NCBI RefSeq assembly: GCF_024763615.1
Contig: NC_077222.1
Span: 23,064,001-23,128,000, forward strand
Length of the DNA stretch: 64,000 nt
Reading direction: 5' to 3'
From: Phlebotomus papatasi
Lineage: Eukaryota; Arthropoda; Insecta; Diptera; Psychodidae
The notes under the pieces were generated by a model, which searched no databases, was not told where the DNA came from, and was given only the letters and a program-made list of their open reading frames with translations. A program made the translations under genes and the position numbers. Numbering within the stretch: the first letter of the stretch is position 1; the number at the start of each line of letters is the position of its first letter. Below are positions 21,961 through 33,672 of the stretch, piece by piece.

Positions 21961-23216
21961 CTGCAAATATATTAAAAACCAAAAAGATAATTAATTAAAT
22001 GAAAAAATGTGATAAAAAACATATTTTGTCATATTTTCTGGGCAAAACAACTAAATTTAAAAAATTCAAATGGCAAATTCACAAATTTTTCGTGGTCAAA
22101 ACAAGAATAATATTATATGCGAAATAAACTATAGCCACTAGTCCCAATTTAAATAATGATTGGCATCCACAAATCGCATCACCATCATCGTCATCATTTA
22201 AGGGGTTGCGTGTTCAATTATCCCTGCAGCTTTTACCACACACTCTATCCAAAGGAACAGATACCATCCGGAGAGACTCCTTTATTTTTCTCTTCCCTGG
22301 CTTTTTCATCCAACCATCAGACACTTCTGCTGGTGGCGATTTTTATTGTTCCCTCATTTGCAATTGACTCTCGATATCTTCAATATAATAATTTCTCTCT
22401 CAATCCCCCCTAAAAAAAAAAAATTCTTCCACAATTGGCGCAAAAACCCATCTTGAAAAATATTTAATAACATTCTTTTTCTTTTCTCATATCCGATTGA
22501 AAAAAACCAATGAATTCGGGCCTCTTGTGTACGTTTGAGCATTCATAAAATAAATAACAATAAAATGAGCGCCAGGGGAGGAGAACAAATATACAAATTG
22601 ATGTTTTAACTTAACCCAAATCGACCTCCCTCGACTTCTCTCATTGACATATGAAAGGAAAGAGTATCACATAAGGTCTTTCTTATAGAGGATCTCTTTA
22701 ACCTCGTCTGACTTCCTCTTTTCTTCCAAAACAGTCTCTCCGGCACGCAACAATCAAAAGTTTTACTAAATCTTATTTTTTTTCTTTAAACATTTTAAAT
22801 TAGTCACAAATAGTGAGAATTTCCAAAAAGGGGCTTATTATCATGCAAAAATGTTGTATTTATTGGCATGTGAAGGTTAATCTTAATGAGAAATCTTCAG
22901 GTATTTCCCAGAAATTGGTCAATGTCTCTATATGTTAAAATTAGGAAAATTTCCTACAATTAATTGCTATTCTCATAAACTATTCCCTTTTAGAGACAAT
23001 TTCCTCTTTCAATTGCAATACTGCTACATGCAATATTACATTGCAATTTGCCTATTTAATATCCATTTTTACATCATTTGAATTTTTAATGAATTGCTAT
23101 AAACCTAAATTATTAGATTAAATAATATTGAATTACATGTCTTTTTTTTTAATATAAAGTAGATGTAATTTAATAAGTATCTTCATAATTGCCAAGAAAA
23201 GTCATATTAAGCAGTA
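21961..23216. other. Intron sequence next to the retn exon acceptor side
   Basis: It holds the minus-strand acceptor tract immediately beside the exon and then unique AT-rich DNA, including a short CATCAC/CATCAT run near 22178. No upstream exon recognised. Confidence 0.45.
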
Positions 23217-23356
23217 GGGGAAGCCTGGGCTGAATTAGCCACGGATAGAATAAAAGAGATGGAATGTTATAGCTCGCTTTAGAAAGAATATTGAGGAAAA
23301 AAACTCATTCAAAGTAAACATCTTCATTTGCTGGCTAATTCTAGTCCGCTCCCCCC
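23217..23356. mobile_element. Element Q (GGGGAA-type ends)
   Basis: GGGGAAGCCTGGGCTGAATT after TA is mirrored by the right end, whose complement reads GGGGGGAGCGGACTAGAATT, each followed by AGCCA. About 30-bp imperfect inverted repeats and 140 bp overall. Related in style to P at 49937-50345. Confidence 0.5.
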
Positions 23357-23714
23357 TTGGAAGCTGTGTAATTTTTGAAACTTCACAGATTACTCCTGTG
23401 GCGCTAGTGTCGTCTAATAACCTAACCTCAAAATTAAAGCAACTATATTTTACTGAAGTTAAAGCTGGGAATTGGGTTCCTACCCTGGATGGGGCCTTCA
23501 AGGACATCAAAAGAACTCTACAGTAGACTCTCTCAAATTCGGGCATTTGGGACCGAAATGTCACCCGAACTAGAGAGAAATTCAGGCATGAAATTTTTAG
23601 AAATGCAACGATTTTTTGTTTACCTGCGTACTCATATTAAATTTACATGTTCATATTAATTGTAAATTTTATGAAAGCCCCTTAATAATGCAAAATCACA
23701 TCACAATTTGAGTA

Positions 23715-23930
23715 GGGGAAAGTACTCTCCCTTCGAACGTTCATACCTTCGAATAATGTGAATTTTCCTTTAGTTTTCCTAAGAAACTTACACATTTCTA
23801 TTAAATATTAGTTGTCTTATCATAATTTGTTGATATTTTCTTGACAATTAAGTGTAAATCTCTTACGAAAAACAAAAGAAATTCACATTATTCGAAGGCA
23901 TGAACGTTCGAAGGGAGAGCACTTTCCCCT
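23715..23930. mobile_element. MITE-B copy 1
   Basis: GGGGAAAGTACTCTCCCTTC at the left, with GAACGTTCATACCTTCGAAT next, is mirrored by ATTCGAAGGCATGAACGTTC and GAAGGGAGAGCACTTTCCCC at the right. TA lies on both sides. About 65-bp inverted repeats, 216 bp overall. Other copies: 26976-27192, 36350-36541, 59865-60077. Confidence 0.85.
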
Positions 23931-24030
23931 ATATTTGCTTCATTCGATAATCACAATCGAACTTCAAAAATGTCAACAAACTCTTTTCAAATTTAACTGC
24001 TGCCCCAATTAAAAACTAGCCCTATATTAA

Positions 24031-24176
24031 TGCCCAGCGCACAATAACTTTTGTTTGTAAACATGTTTTCAAGATTTTCTATGAGAGAGAGCGAGATGAC
24101 TAAATCTAGATCTCACTCACTCTCATTAAAATGTCAAAAACATGTTTACAAAACAAAAGTTATTGTGCGTTGGGCA
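24031..24176. mobile_element. MITE-D copy 1 (PIF/Harbinger-like)
   Basis: TGCCCAGCGCACAATAACTT at the left and the complement TGCCCAACGCACAATAACTT at the right, with inverted repeats of about 60 bp. Flanked by TAA on both sides. A 3-bp TWA duplication is the hallmark of PIF/Harbinger transposition. Partner copy 55651-55796. Confidence 0.85.
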
Positions 24177-24214
24177 TAAAGGAGCCGAATTAGCGAGAGT
24201 CTACTGTACTTAAG

Positions 24215-25228
24215 AAAGGGTGGGGCAATTTAACGACGAGGCAGTTTCAATTTTTGCATATTCTTCTTATCCCTTTGAAAGGAATGGGATAAAACCTTTA
24301 TGTTATTGAAGAGATAACTGAGACCCATGTTCATAAAAATAATTAATTTCGTGACGCTTCTCGTTTGAATTCTGTAATTGATTTTATTAAACTGCATCAA
24401 AATGAAACTTCTTGTAATGTTTTATTTTCAACAATTTCTGAACTATTGCACTTATCTATCGAAGTAACATAATTATATTAAATTACCAGTGGTTTTATAA
24501 TTATTACAAGCCATTTAGCGTTGAATGAATTCTAAGACGGTTCTGACAATTTTGATTTGAGTTCCAAAAGTGCGTGAGGGGCAGTTTCATGCAAGCACAC
24601 GGAGAAGTTTCCAGTGTCTAACAATTTACTTTTTCAATTAAAATTAACTTAAAATTATCATTGAAAACGTTTTGTAGTTGCTTTTGTCGATAAAGTTCGG
24701 AATTGTGGAAAGTAGTATTTCCTAAAAGTTCATAAAAATATTTAAAAAAAAAAATCTTTCAGTGTTTTTTAGGTGCTTAAAAATAATTAATTTAATTGTT
24801 ATATTTTCAGAATGTTTTCAGCAAGATATTGTATTTTTTTAGTATTATAAAATTCAAGACTTTAAAATACTATTATAAAATTGTTATACTAAAAAAGACA
24901 TTTTCTAAGGCGATATAATGATCCAACAATGTACAGAATTAGCTCTGTACTACAAAAGACATTTCTTTCGTATAGAAATTCAAAGAAAATTGCTCAATTA
25001 ATGAGAAATATGCTTGGAAATCTTTGGCGATATTTTATTTTCTCTATATAATCAATTAATGTTCAAATTCTATTATAAAGTTCTTGTTCGATTATATTTT
25101 TAGGTTTTAGAGTATTAGAAGACTTCAAAATAGTAATTTTAATCAATTCTAATATCGCAAGTTTCCTATAAACACGTTTCATCTTTCTCAAAAATTGCCT
25201 CATTTATCTTGAAATTGCCCCGCAATGG
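24215..25228. mobile_element. Possible 1-kb element with GGGGCAATTT ends
   Basis: GTGGGGCAATTTAACGACGA followed by GGCAGTTTCAATTTTT at the left is matched by the right-end complement GCGGGGCAATTTCAAGATAA followed by ATGAGGCAATTTTT. The interior is AT-rich and non-coding. Borders approximate. Confidence 0.45.
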
Positions 25229-25309
25229 GGGACTTTCACACATTCTGACTTTCAAGTGAAATTAATTTCACCACGATATACTAATGAAATTAAAGGATTA
25301 TTGTTATTA

Positions 25310-25488
25310 TTTTTATTAACGTTATTTATTATTATTATTTAATGTTAATTTTACACCTTTTAAGGATAAAATCAACATGAAAGAAGGGCAACTTTAACCC
25401 ATAATACACCTAAAAAGGGTAATGTTTACACCGTAAAATTAACATTTCCGGAATGTTATTTTGACTTTTTCGGATTTCTCTCAGTGAT
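25310..25488 (+). mobile_element. MITE-A fragment (copy 1)
   Basis: Right part of family A from about AATGTTAATTTTACACCTTT to TTTCGGATTTCTCTCAGTG. The left end is replaced by ATT-rich simple sequence, and an internal deletion removes the text between TTTACACCG and TAAAATTAAC. Confidence 0.75.
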
Positions 25489-25489
25489 A

Positions 25490-26895
25490 GTATCGATTAC
25501 TTATCATTCCCCTCTGCAGAGCTTTAAAGAACTTTAAGCTTAAAAAGCTCTAACCGATTACAAATCACGATGGAACTAAAATATTTCAAGGCTTGAAGTA
25601 CAACATTTTCAATTCAATTTTGTGATAAAATTTTGAGTGCAAAGGGTCACTGAAACTTTCAAACTTTCCATGAGTTCTATATCTAACGTTTTCTTTAAAG
25701 TTTTAGCTCAATTGAACCCTTTAATGATTTATTTAGAAAAAAATTTAATTTAAAAATTATGCATAAGAATGAGGCATAACCCCTCAAAAATGCTTAATAT
25801 CACCTCCAAAAAAAAAGCCAATCCATTAAATAATTTGAAAATTTGAAGAATCGCGAGCTTTGACCATCAAAAATCACCCATCATCGATAGAATGTTGTGG
25901 CAAAAAAAGACCGTCTTTTATTCGTGAGGCATAACCGGTGAAGCATTAAATATCTCCTGTTCAGCGATATTGCGTGATTTTGGGAACCGAATTACACATT
26001 TTTTACGCTCATTTCCCTTCAATACTTTGTACCACCGCGCATCTTCATCAGATGCTGCTGTCTTCTCTCATGTTCTTTTCCTTTTCAATATCTTTTAATA
26101 CACGTGCATTATTTTTATATAGACTTTTTTTTACCCTCTCCATCATCCATCTCAAAAACTCTCTTTCATGACTGGGACTGATTGTCCCGATGCCTTTTAT
26201 TATAATTTTCCCTTTCTGTATTTGTACACACACAGTTTTATTTTAAATTGCTCGAAAATTTTAATTTGTGGCTAAAGGCAAATTTTCTTGGGTGCTCTTT
26301 TTTTTATTCACATTTATATAGATATATTGCTCATACAATACAGAAAAGTCTTCACTGTGGAATGCATCATGATTATATGCATAAGATGCTGTTGGAACCA
26401 TTCGATAAGTAATAAGAAATAATGACGAATATTGAGTATGTTAAAAAAAATATGTATAAATATTATTGGTTCAGTGAAATAATAATCATTATAATATCAA
26501 TGCTATTGAGAGCTTCTGGTGTTTTATGTACCCACTGTTTTGTGAGAGATGCTTGTCTGATGGAGGGAATAACAGTCAAAAGAATAAGTTGCATGCACCT
26601 CAGCGGTGCAATTTTCTCAAATTATAATCACCAATATAAAACACTTTAGGATTTCCTTTTATACCCCACTTATACATCATCTAACACAAAGAACTAATGG
26701 AATTGGTATTTTCCTCTCTCACTACTTTTATCCATGATTGTTACCTCAATCTTATTAAAGTACATTAACTCTATATTTATAGAAATTTTATTACATGAAA
26801 TGCTAAATGAAATAAAATATGATATATAATTACAATTTAAATTAAAAAGAATAAATTAAGATGAATTAAGGCAATCAGAGCGAGTTTACCAACAG
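25490..26895. other. Intronic stretch, nothing recognised
   Basis: AT-rich unique DNA. Overlapping short frames at 25974-26233 on both strands are not convincing coding sequence. Confidence 0.45.
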
Positions 26896-26962
26896 GCCCA
26901 AGAAGTAGAGCACTTGCCTAGATAGCAAGAGATCCCTAGTTGAATCCTGGGTGAAGATAGGA
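26896..26962 (+). repeat. tRNA-derived relic or SINE head
   Basis: An anticodon-like stem CTTGC/GCAAG closes a 7-base loop (CTAGATA). A T-arm-like CCTAG-TTGAATC-CTGGG follows, and AAGTAGAGCAC resembles an A box. No acceptor stem and a damaged D arm argue against a functional tRNA. A T-run follows at about 26963. Confidence 0.5.
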
Positions 26963-26975
26963 TTTTTTTCTACTT

Positions 26976-27192
26976 CGGGAAAGTACTCTCCTTTTGAACG
27001 TTCATGCCTTCGAATAATGTGAATTTTCTTTTACTTTCCTAAGAGACTTACATATTTATAATATTAGTGAACTTATTATGAATTATTCATATTTATGTGA
27101 TAATTAAGTAAAATCTCTTAGAAAAAATAAAAGAAAATTCACATTATTCGAAGGCATGAGCATTCGAAGTTCGAAGGGAGAGTACTTTCCCC
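26976..27192. mobile_element. MITE-B copy 2
   Basis: GGGAAAGTACTCTCCTTTTG and GAAGGGAGAGTACTTTCCCC form the ends. The right arm has a small tandem duplication (GTTCGAAGTTCGAAGGG-like, at about 27165-27178). Lies directly after the tRNA-like relic. Confidence 0.8.
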
Positions 27193-27302
27193 TTTAACTT
27201 TCTTCATTGATCTATTTCCCTGAATATTTATTATTTTAAACACAATTCTGATAAAATTTATAATTAGATAGCATTTGAACTAAGAATGAGAAAACATTCA
27301 CT

Positions 27303-27390
27303 TAGGAGAAAGCGCCTATGCTTCGTACAAGCCCAAGCTTCGTAATGATTAAATTTTTCCTATGTTTAACAATAATTGCAGACTGGGCAC
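27303..27390 (+). repeat. Repeat shared with 50104-50190
   Basis: GGAGAAAGCGCCTATGCTTC, CCAAGCTTCGTAATGA and TAAATTTTTCCTATGTTT align with GGGGAAAGTATCCATGCTTC, CCAAGCTTTGTAATGA and TAAATTTTCACCATGTTT at 50104. It also resembles the ends of element R (36604, 46257). Probably one arm of a TA-flanked MITE. Confidence 0.5.
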
Positions 27391-27479
27391 TCTTGTTTTA
27401 TCGATCCAAATGTCACCAACGACAATCTGGCAAACTAAAACTTATAAAGTTTAAGCTTACATTTCATTTTTAAATATGC

Positions 27480-28380
27480 TTTAGAAATTATCCAGGCAAA
27501 TATTTCGTCTACGTACGAATACACCGTCGAAATATTCTAATAACGAGTTTTCAAGTTCAAACACTGAGAAAAAACGGGGGTTCGATTAACAGTTTTTCCT
27601 CATAACTTTAACACTTTTTAGGTGTAAAAATATATCAACATTTTTTAATATTAATTTTACACCTTTTCAAGGGTAAAATTAACGTGAAAAAGGGTAACTT
27701 TAATCCCTAATACACCTAAAAAGCATAATATTTACACCGATGTCGGATCAATACTGCAAGGTAAAATTAACATTTCCGGAATGTAATTTTAACTTATTCG
27801 GATTTCTCTCAGTGAAGGTTTAAAAGTCTCTAGAGAGTGTATTTCTCAACCGAAAGGACTCATTTTAAGCTCGTTGGAAAGGTCTTGGAATTCTTGACAA
27901 TCCTAAAGTTGAAGCGATTCAAATCGGTTATGAACCGGTAATGAACTGGTTTATAACTGCTGATAACTAATTTTTATCCGAATTATTGATCCTGAGTTGT
28001 ATTTTCGACAATGTTTTGGGTGATTTATAAATCGGTTCAAATCGGTTATGAGCCCATAATGATCCAGTTTATGACCCTAATCACCTCATGTATATGTTGT
28101 TCAAAATGGCGAAGCGAAAGAGGTCTTCTATATTCACTCAATCCTCCGTCTTTCCCTAGGTATGCCACTACAGAACACACGCATTTTTGGAATAATAAAA
28201 GATTATCTGAATTTAATTTATTTGAATATGACTTATATTCGTTTGGCAAATGAGTTTTGAATAAAAATTTATCTGCGTAAACTGCCCTACTCTCTCCTAA
28301 AGCATCGAAGTCACGAGGTCGGGCATATCGCAAAGCATGGGACGCTTTCCCACCATTTTACACAAATATTTTGAATGAAT
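27480..28380 (+). repeat. Repeat K copy 2, with MITE-A inserted
   Basis: CTCTAGAGAGTGTATTTCTC, GGAAAGGTCTTGGAATTC, CGGTTATGAACCGGTAATGA, AATGTTTTGGGTGATTTATA and AAGTCACGAGGTCGGGCA match K1 and K3 in order. MITE-A copy 2 lies at 27562-27814; K3 at about 42185 preserves the uninterrupted site. Confidence 0.6.
27562..27814 (+). mobile_element. MITE-A copy 2
   Basis: CACTGAGAAAAAACGGGGGT to CGGATTTCTCTCAGTG, 253 bp, AA on both sides. The empty site in repeat K3 (TCAAAGGTTTAAAAGG) has AA once, so AA is a 2-bp target duplication. An internal hairpin (GGTGTAAAA...TTTTACACC) is typical of the family. No ORF. Confidence 0.9.
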
Positions 28381-28394
28381 AAATTCATTTTTAA

Positions 28395-28909
28395 CTCTTT
28401 AACGACGAGACACCTTTTACGGACTGAAAATCGACAATAAAATTAAACTGGGAAACATAATCAATGATAAGTCTTACGTCTACCCTTGGAAAGTCCAATA
28501 GAATCTGATTCGGTGTATTTTGTGCTTCTATGAACGATAGGAACAAAAATAGCCCAAAAATTTAAGCAATTTTGCTGACAATACCAACATATAATACTTT
28601 TCGCGTTAATGAAAAATATTACGTGTGAGTATTGTAGTTTTTATTGCCAAAAAGGTTTTTGCTTAAAAAAATTGGAAGTATAAAAATTAAATAAAATCAA
28701 TTTATGAATTTGAGAATTTAAAAATTCGCCATTTTTGAGCTTTAATATTTACTACATGGCAAATAGCTAGAGACTTGCAAAAAATATTCTAGATTCCTTC
28801 AACCTTCTACTTTACAATTATGTACAGACGTAAGAAAAAAATAACTTTAGGTAGTCAGGAAAAATTATTTTCTTTATGGGACACCGGTGTTCCAATCGTC
28901 CTTAAAAGG
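28395..28909. mobile_element. piggyBac-like non-autonomous element
   Basis: Flanked by TTAA at 28391-28394 and 28910-28913. Left end CTCTTTAACGACGAGACACC, right-end complement CCTTTTAAGGACGATTGGAA followed by CACC. TTAA duplications are the hallmark of piggyBac transposition. 515 bp, no transposase frame; inverted repeats imperfect. Confidence 0.65.
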
Positions 28910-28913
28910 TTAA

Positions 28914-31421
28914 CGCACTTATCTTTTCTTCATCTTGAATTTTTACCGTCATCGCTATCTGTTGCAATGTTGTTCAATTAGTTACCGAAGTGCCGACTAT
29001 AAAATTGCTGTAGACAGTTACAGAAAAAGGACATTCATATCATCGATCCTAGCGCCACCATCGATAATTTAGCAAAGCTTAAATGTTCTAGAAACCTGTA
29101 ATATTTATTAGGCGCTTCCCTTCAAGCTCAAAATCACAGAAATTTCGCAATAATTGAATTAGTAAATTTCAGGTCTTTCATTGCAAAGAAAAGGTTTACT
29201 TCCAATAAATACTAAAAAATCATATGATTAAATAATTTAATGACACAGTAACATTGACTTATTTCTCATTGAAAAATATCTATATCACCGCAATTAACTG
29301 TAGGACAAAACTATAACATAAACAATTAAATTGCTAAAATTGAGAATTTTTTGCTGAATTTGTCAATGAGTCAAAAAAAAGAGGCACAATTTTGATAAAT
29401 AGCCCATATATCGAAAGGTGTGTAAAATTTTTTTGTCATTTCTCCAACTCTTCCCACCTTGCGTATTTCTTTTTTTTTATGTTGAAAAGAATGATAGTAA
29501 AATAAAATAAATAGCAATAGAAGCACCTCAAAATGCCCGTATCATAAAATGTTATAAATGCACACTTTAATAATACCGCACCTGAAAAATTCATTAACAA
29601 ACCCAACAATAACAACTTTCGCAATTTATACTGACAGAATATTTTAATGTTGGCATTGTCCATTAAAATAGATTTCAGAGAAAGAGAAGCATTTAGGCGG
29701 CAGAAGAGGGCGATAATGTGAAAAAAATTAAACATTTTTGCGGAAATAGGTTACCGCAAAATGAATAATTTATCTCAACTATTAACCCACAAAACGTTTT
29801 AGACAAGGAAAAAATGAGAAAGAGAAGGAAGGTGATAGATAAAAAAAAGGTGAGAGCATTATATTCTTCATCTCAGGAATGAAAGAAGCATTTGACAAAA
29901 AAAGGTGAGGAGATTGAGAAGATATATCAAATATTATAGAGAAGCTTGATCTCAAGTGTGGAAAACACGGTGGAATAAATGTATGAATGTGGAAGGGTCT
30001 CCTGGAAAGCATCAGCACGTGTATCAAGTCAACAATCCATTGTTGAATCCATTGTGAATGGCTCAACAAAGGCCTATTTGAAACCCCTGATCAACAAGCC
30101 CAAACATAGCTTCTATTGTATAGGATAGCATAGAAAATTCCCAAACAGAATTTGGTGCGATATCGCAAGGGATACGACCCAATATAGCCAATCTTTCCCC
30201 TATTAAGCCTTGTTACACCCCGGATAATCTACTGTTTGTCCTTCATCTCAACCAAGTTAATTTATTCATTTTCACATAATCATCCAGACCCGATAGAAAT
30301 TAATAACAATATTCCCTATTTCCACCCCAAAACTACTCCCCTATTCCCATTTTTTTTCTCTTGATTCACTCCCAAAACTAACCGCACAATAGAAATGTTG
30401 AGGCCCTCATTGAATTTGAGGAGTGTTAAAAATGTTATGCACTTCAACACCCCTTGATAATATAATTAGGTTGTTCTCTTGTTTGTGGTTATGTGTTTTT
30501 TTTTTCTTCTCAACAAATATATCAGACGGATTTAGACTTTGTCCCTTTTGACAAAAATATTTTCACCCCTGAATTAAATGTCATCATGTATGGGAATTCT
30601 TTTGTAGTCTAACCACAATATTTTCTCCTTCAATAATTCAGGGATATCTCTATTTATTATTTTTTCTTTACTAATTTCCCCATCTTTTATACACTACTTT
30701 TTCCCATCTTATTATTTTTTTCCTCTTTATCTCACAAGGATTTCGTCTGACAAAGGCACTTCTTCTCATTAGAGATTTATTTACCTATGATATTTAAAGC
30801 AATAAAATCTTTACTACATTACCTTAAGTAATGCAGTTTTTCATATATTTAATATATTAATTTACATAATTTATTATATAGTTATACATTTGTTTAACAT
30901 TTATTTACTTTTTATTATTTATTCATTATTCATCCTATATTATTCATAATTTATTAATTATTATACACAATTATTTACATCCAGTTATTTAAAAGTTAAG
31001 AAAATGAGGTTAGTGTTTTAAAATTCATGTCCGCGACTAAAGCGTCTCTGACGTCAATTTAGTGAACATTGAATGTATTAAAAAATTGAATTGTTGCACC
31101 GGACCTTCCTTTTACGGATTTAATGATAAAAATCGTTAAAATAGAACCGGAAACTTGACTATAACATATACGAATTTGCAATGCCCAACGAGCACAGATA
31201 GCTGAAGAAAAAACAGCATTTTCAGCACTTTTTTGCTGAGTCGATAAGCAAAGATATGCTGACCAGTCAACACTTCTCGTGCAAAAAAATACTCGTGATT
31301 TACATTTTAAGGATAGCAGAAATTCAGCTGAAAATACATATCGACTTGTCAGAATATAAAGTCGAATAAGTCGATTTTTTTCAAAATTCGTTTTTTTCGC
31401 TTTTCGGAATATTAAGTATTA
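28914..31421. other. Intronic stretch with one low-complexity AT block
   Basis: Unique AT-rich DNA. About 30830-30990 is a degenerate TTATTTA/ATTATTCA low-complexity tract. No gene or repeat partner recognised. Confidence 0.45.
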
Positions 31422-31633
31422 GGGGAAACTGGGGCACCACCAAACACGGAGTAGCACAAAACACTCATTTTTGTTCCTAAACTTCTTGGACTATCTCTAT
31501 CATTTCTTCAGTGGACAAGCATCCCAATGATGCATATTAATTTCAATACGTCTTATCGTCTGAAGTCGAATATCTGATTAAAAAATCGCAGTGTTTGGTG
31601 CTACCCCGTGTTTGGTGGTGCCCCAGTTTCCCC
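31422..31633. mobile_element. MITE-E copy 1
   Basis: GGGGAAACTGGGGCACCACC at the left and the complement GGGGAAACTGGGGCACCACC at the right, next AAACACGG in both, flanked by TA. 212 bp. Copy 2 at 38785-38996 has exactly the same length. Confidence 0.9.
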
Positions 31634-31949
31634 TATACCAGAAAGTTAATTATTCTCAAAGTTACAGAGGTTTCAAATATTAAAAATCCTATACTCAACA
31701 TGTAAAATTTCAACTTGAAATCGCTCTCCTGTAAAGGTGGCCATTCGCGACTTATTCGTTTTATATTCTAAGCTATCGATATGTTTTTAGCTGAATTGAA
31801 ATCGGTTAACATTAGGAACTCGCTGGGTGTTTAGATAAGTCCTTGGATAAGTCACTGTTAATTTAAATATTCATAAACGTCAGTCAAGAGTTTTTAATAT
31901 GGAAGTAGAGGAGATAATACAACTTGATCTTTGGTGGTCATCCATAATA

Positions 31950-32160
31950 CCGGATTCTGTTTGGAAGTTTAGCCCAGATTTCTAAGATATAGAAATTCAG
32001 AATAACTTATAAATTTTGTGTTTTTAATATAATTGATCATTTGTTCTTAAAATCCAATATTGAATTATTAAGCCATAATGCTAAGCTTTCGGTCTGGAGT
32101 CGGTATAACAATACGATTTTAAGTAAATGCGCCCAGGAGATACACTGGTAGTTTCCTAGG
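31950..32160 (+). repeat. F-related fragment
   Basis: TTAAGCCATAATGCTAAGC and GGTCTGGAGTCGG resemble F1's TTAAGCCATATGGCTAAGT and GGTCTGAAGCCC. No clear ends. Confidence 0.3.
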
Positions 32161-32429
32161 TCTGTAATACTTAGAGTTATTGCACTTCTTGATAAAGTTT
32201 ATTAATCTTTTAATTGTTAATATCGCCCATCCGAATTCTACAGGGGCATAACTTATTCAGGACATTTTGGAAAAGCCTACCCATTCCTTACCATTGTATT
32301 ATACATCATACGCAAATTGAGTGATTTTTGATGATTTATTTCTGGGCAATTTTTATCCGAATTGCTGTCGGGAATGGATTTTTAGTAACGTTAGTTATTC
32401 AGTTACTTGACAAAAATAGTCCGACAGAG

Positions 32430-32690
32430 ATGAAAATACATTTTGTTATTATTTTCTTGCTTCGCGGAAGGTCATGCAAAATTTTTGCTCAAAATGGCGG
32501 ACGGAAAATACGACATCCCGTCGAATTTGTTAAAATTGGCCTCTTTCCTCTTTCCTAATTTGAATTCTAGTTGCCAATTGGTGTTCTTGGATAGTTACTC
32601 TATCTAAAGCAATAGAGTTTGTAATGAATTAATGCACAGAATTTAAATTCAGCGACCGTTAAGACGTGTGTTTGACAGAGGCTCCCCGCG
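32430..32690 (+). repeat. Repeat M copy 3
   Basis: TTGCTTCGCGGAAGGTCATG, TTTCCTAATTTGAATTCT, AATTTAAATTCAGCGACC and GTTAAGACGTGTG match M1. M1 and M3 lie in the same direction, M2 inverted. Confidence 0.55.
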
Positions 32691-33011
32691 TCCCCATATG
32701 AGATTAAAAAAATTTTCTTTTCAAAAAATTCATCTACTAATCTGTAGGAAACTAATCCCAAAATATGAACATTCTATCTCAAGTATTTCTTGTACATTGA
32801 CTGAATGGGTTAAGTAAAGCAATTCTAGTTAAGTTAGTTTCATTTCAAAGGTAAATGACAATCTTACGATTGCAAAAAAAGAGTTACACCCATATAAATT
32901 TTAATGAGTAATACAAAGAATTATTAAAAGAATTGAAAGAATAAAAACTTATGAAGCTTTTTTTAATTAATTCGAGCTTTTAAAATAAAAAGCTTGAGAA
33001 TAAAAACTTGA

Positions 33012-33282
33012 AAACAGTTGTAAGCGCCACTTGTGGAAGAAAACAGTGCCCTCAAGCGGTGAAAATAAATCATAGTCAGTGAATTCTTAGCAATTTATTT
33101 GTATTTAATTTCGTAGTATTTTCTTTTGTTTCATCATAGGTCTTTGGAAAAGCATTTTCACTAAAAAAATAAAAAAAAATAAATAAAACAAATTCCCTAT
33201 GAATTCACTGCCACTGACAACCTTTTTTCCCGCTGGATGGCACTGTTTCCTTCAGCAAATGGCGAGGACAACTGTTCTCAAA
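33012..33282. mobile_element. MITE-L copy 1
   Basis: AACAGTTGTAAGCGCCACTT then GAAGAAAACAGTGCC at the left is mirrored by the right-end complement AACAGTTGTCCTCGCCATTT then GAAGGAAACAGTGCC. Imperfect inverted repeats of about 48 bp. A partial relative lies at 59437-59510. Confidence 0.6.
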
Positions 33283-33672
33283 TTATTAATTATCATTTTG
33301 TTTTTAAAATTCAAGCAAATTGAATAAAAGTTCATGAAAATATTCCTTATTATTATTTTACTGCTCGAACTCCACGAGAGGGTAGTGTATACAACTGTTC
33401 ACCATCCTGGCTTTTAATGTAAGAGATATTGATTTCCGGTCTTCGAGGACCTCCCCCCAACAAGTTCACATTCTATAACAAAGAAAATTTTTTTAATTCG
33501 AATACCTAAATTTGTCCGAAATGTCTAAATAACATTTTCAAATTAGATATTTAGTGGAAGAAAATTGTTAAAAAATCGTATTACAGAACTAAAGTTTAGC
33601 AAATATAACACACTTTCCTGCCTTAATTTTTGGAAATTCATATTAGTAAAATGTATTGAATCATATTTAACT

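Larger units (their letters stand above)
23521..24206. mobile_element. Pogo/Tigger-like element carrying two nested MITEs
   Basis: Begins CAGTAGACTCTCTCAAATTC after TA and ends with a sequence whose complement begins CAGTAGACTCTCGCTAATTC before TA. Inside are MITE-B copy 1 (23715-23930) and MITE-D copy 1 (24031-24176), both with their own target duplications. Host sequence left is about 320 bp, non-coding. Confidence 0.75.

Noticed and set aside
23235..23564. 109-codon minus-strand frame
   Set aside because: Spans element Q and the left end of a pogo-like element, so it crosses transposon borders and cannot be a gene.
26896..26962. Possible functional tRNA gene
   Set aside because: Anticodon and T arms are plausible but the D arm is damaged and no acceptor stem pairs; kept only as a tRNA-derived relic.
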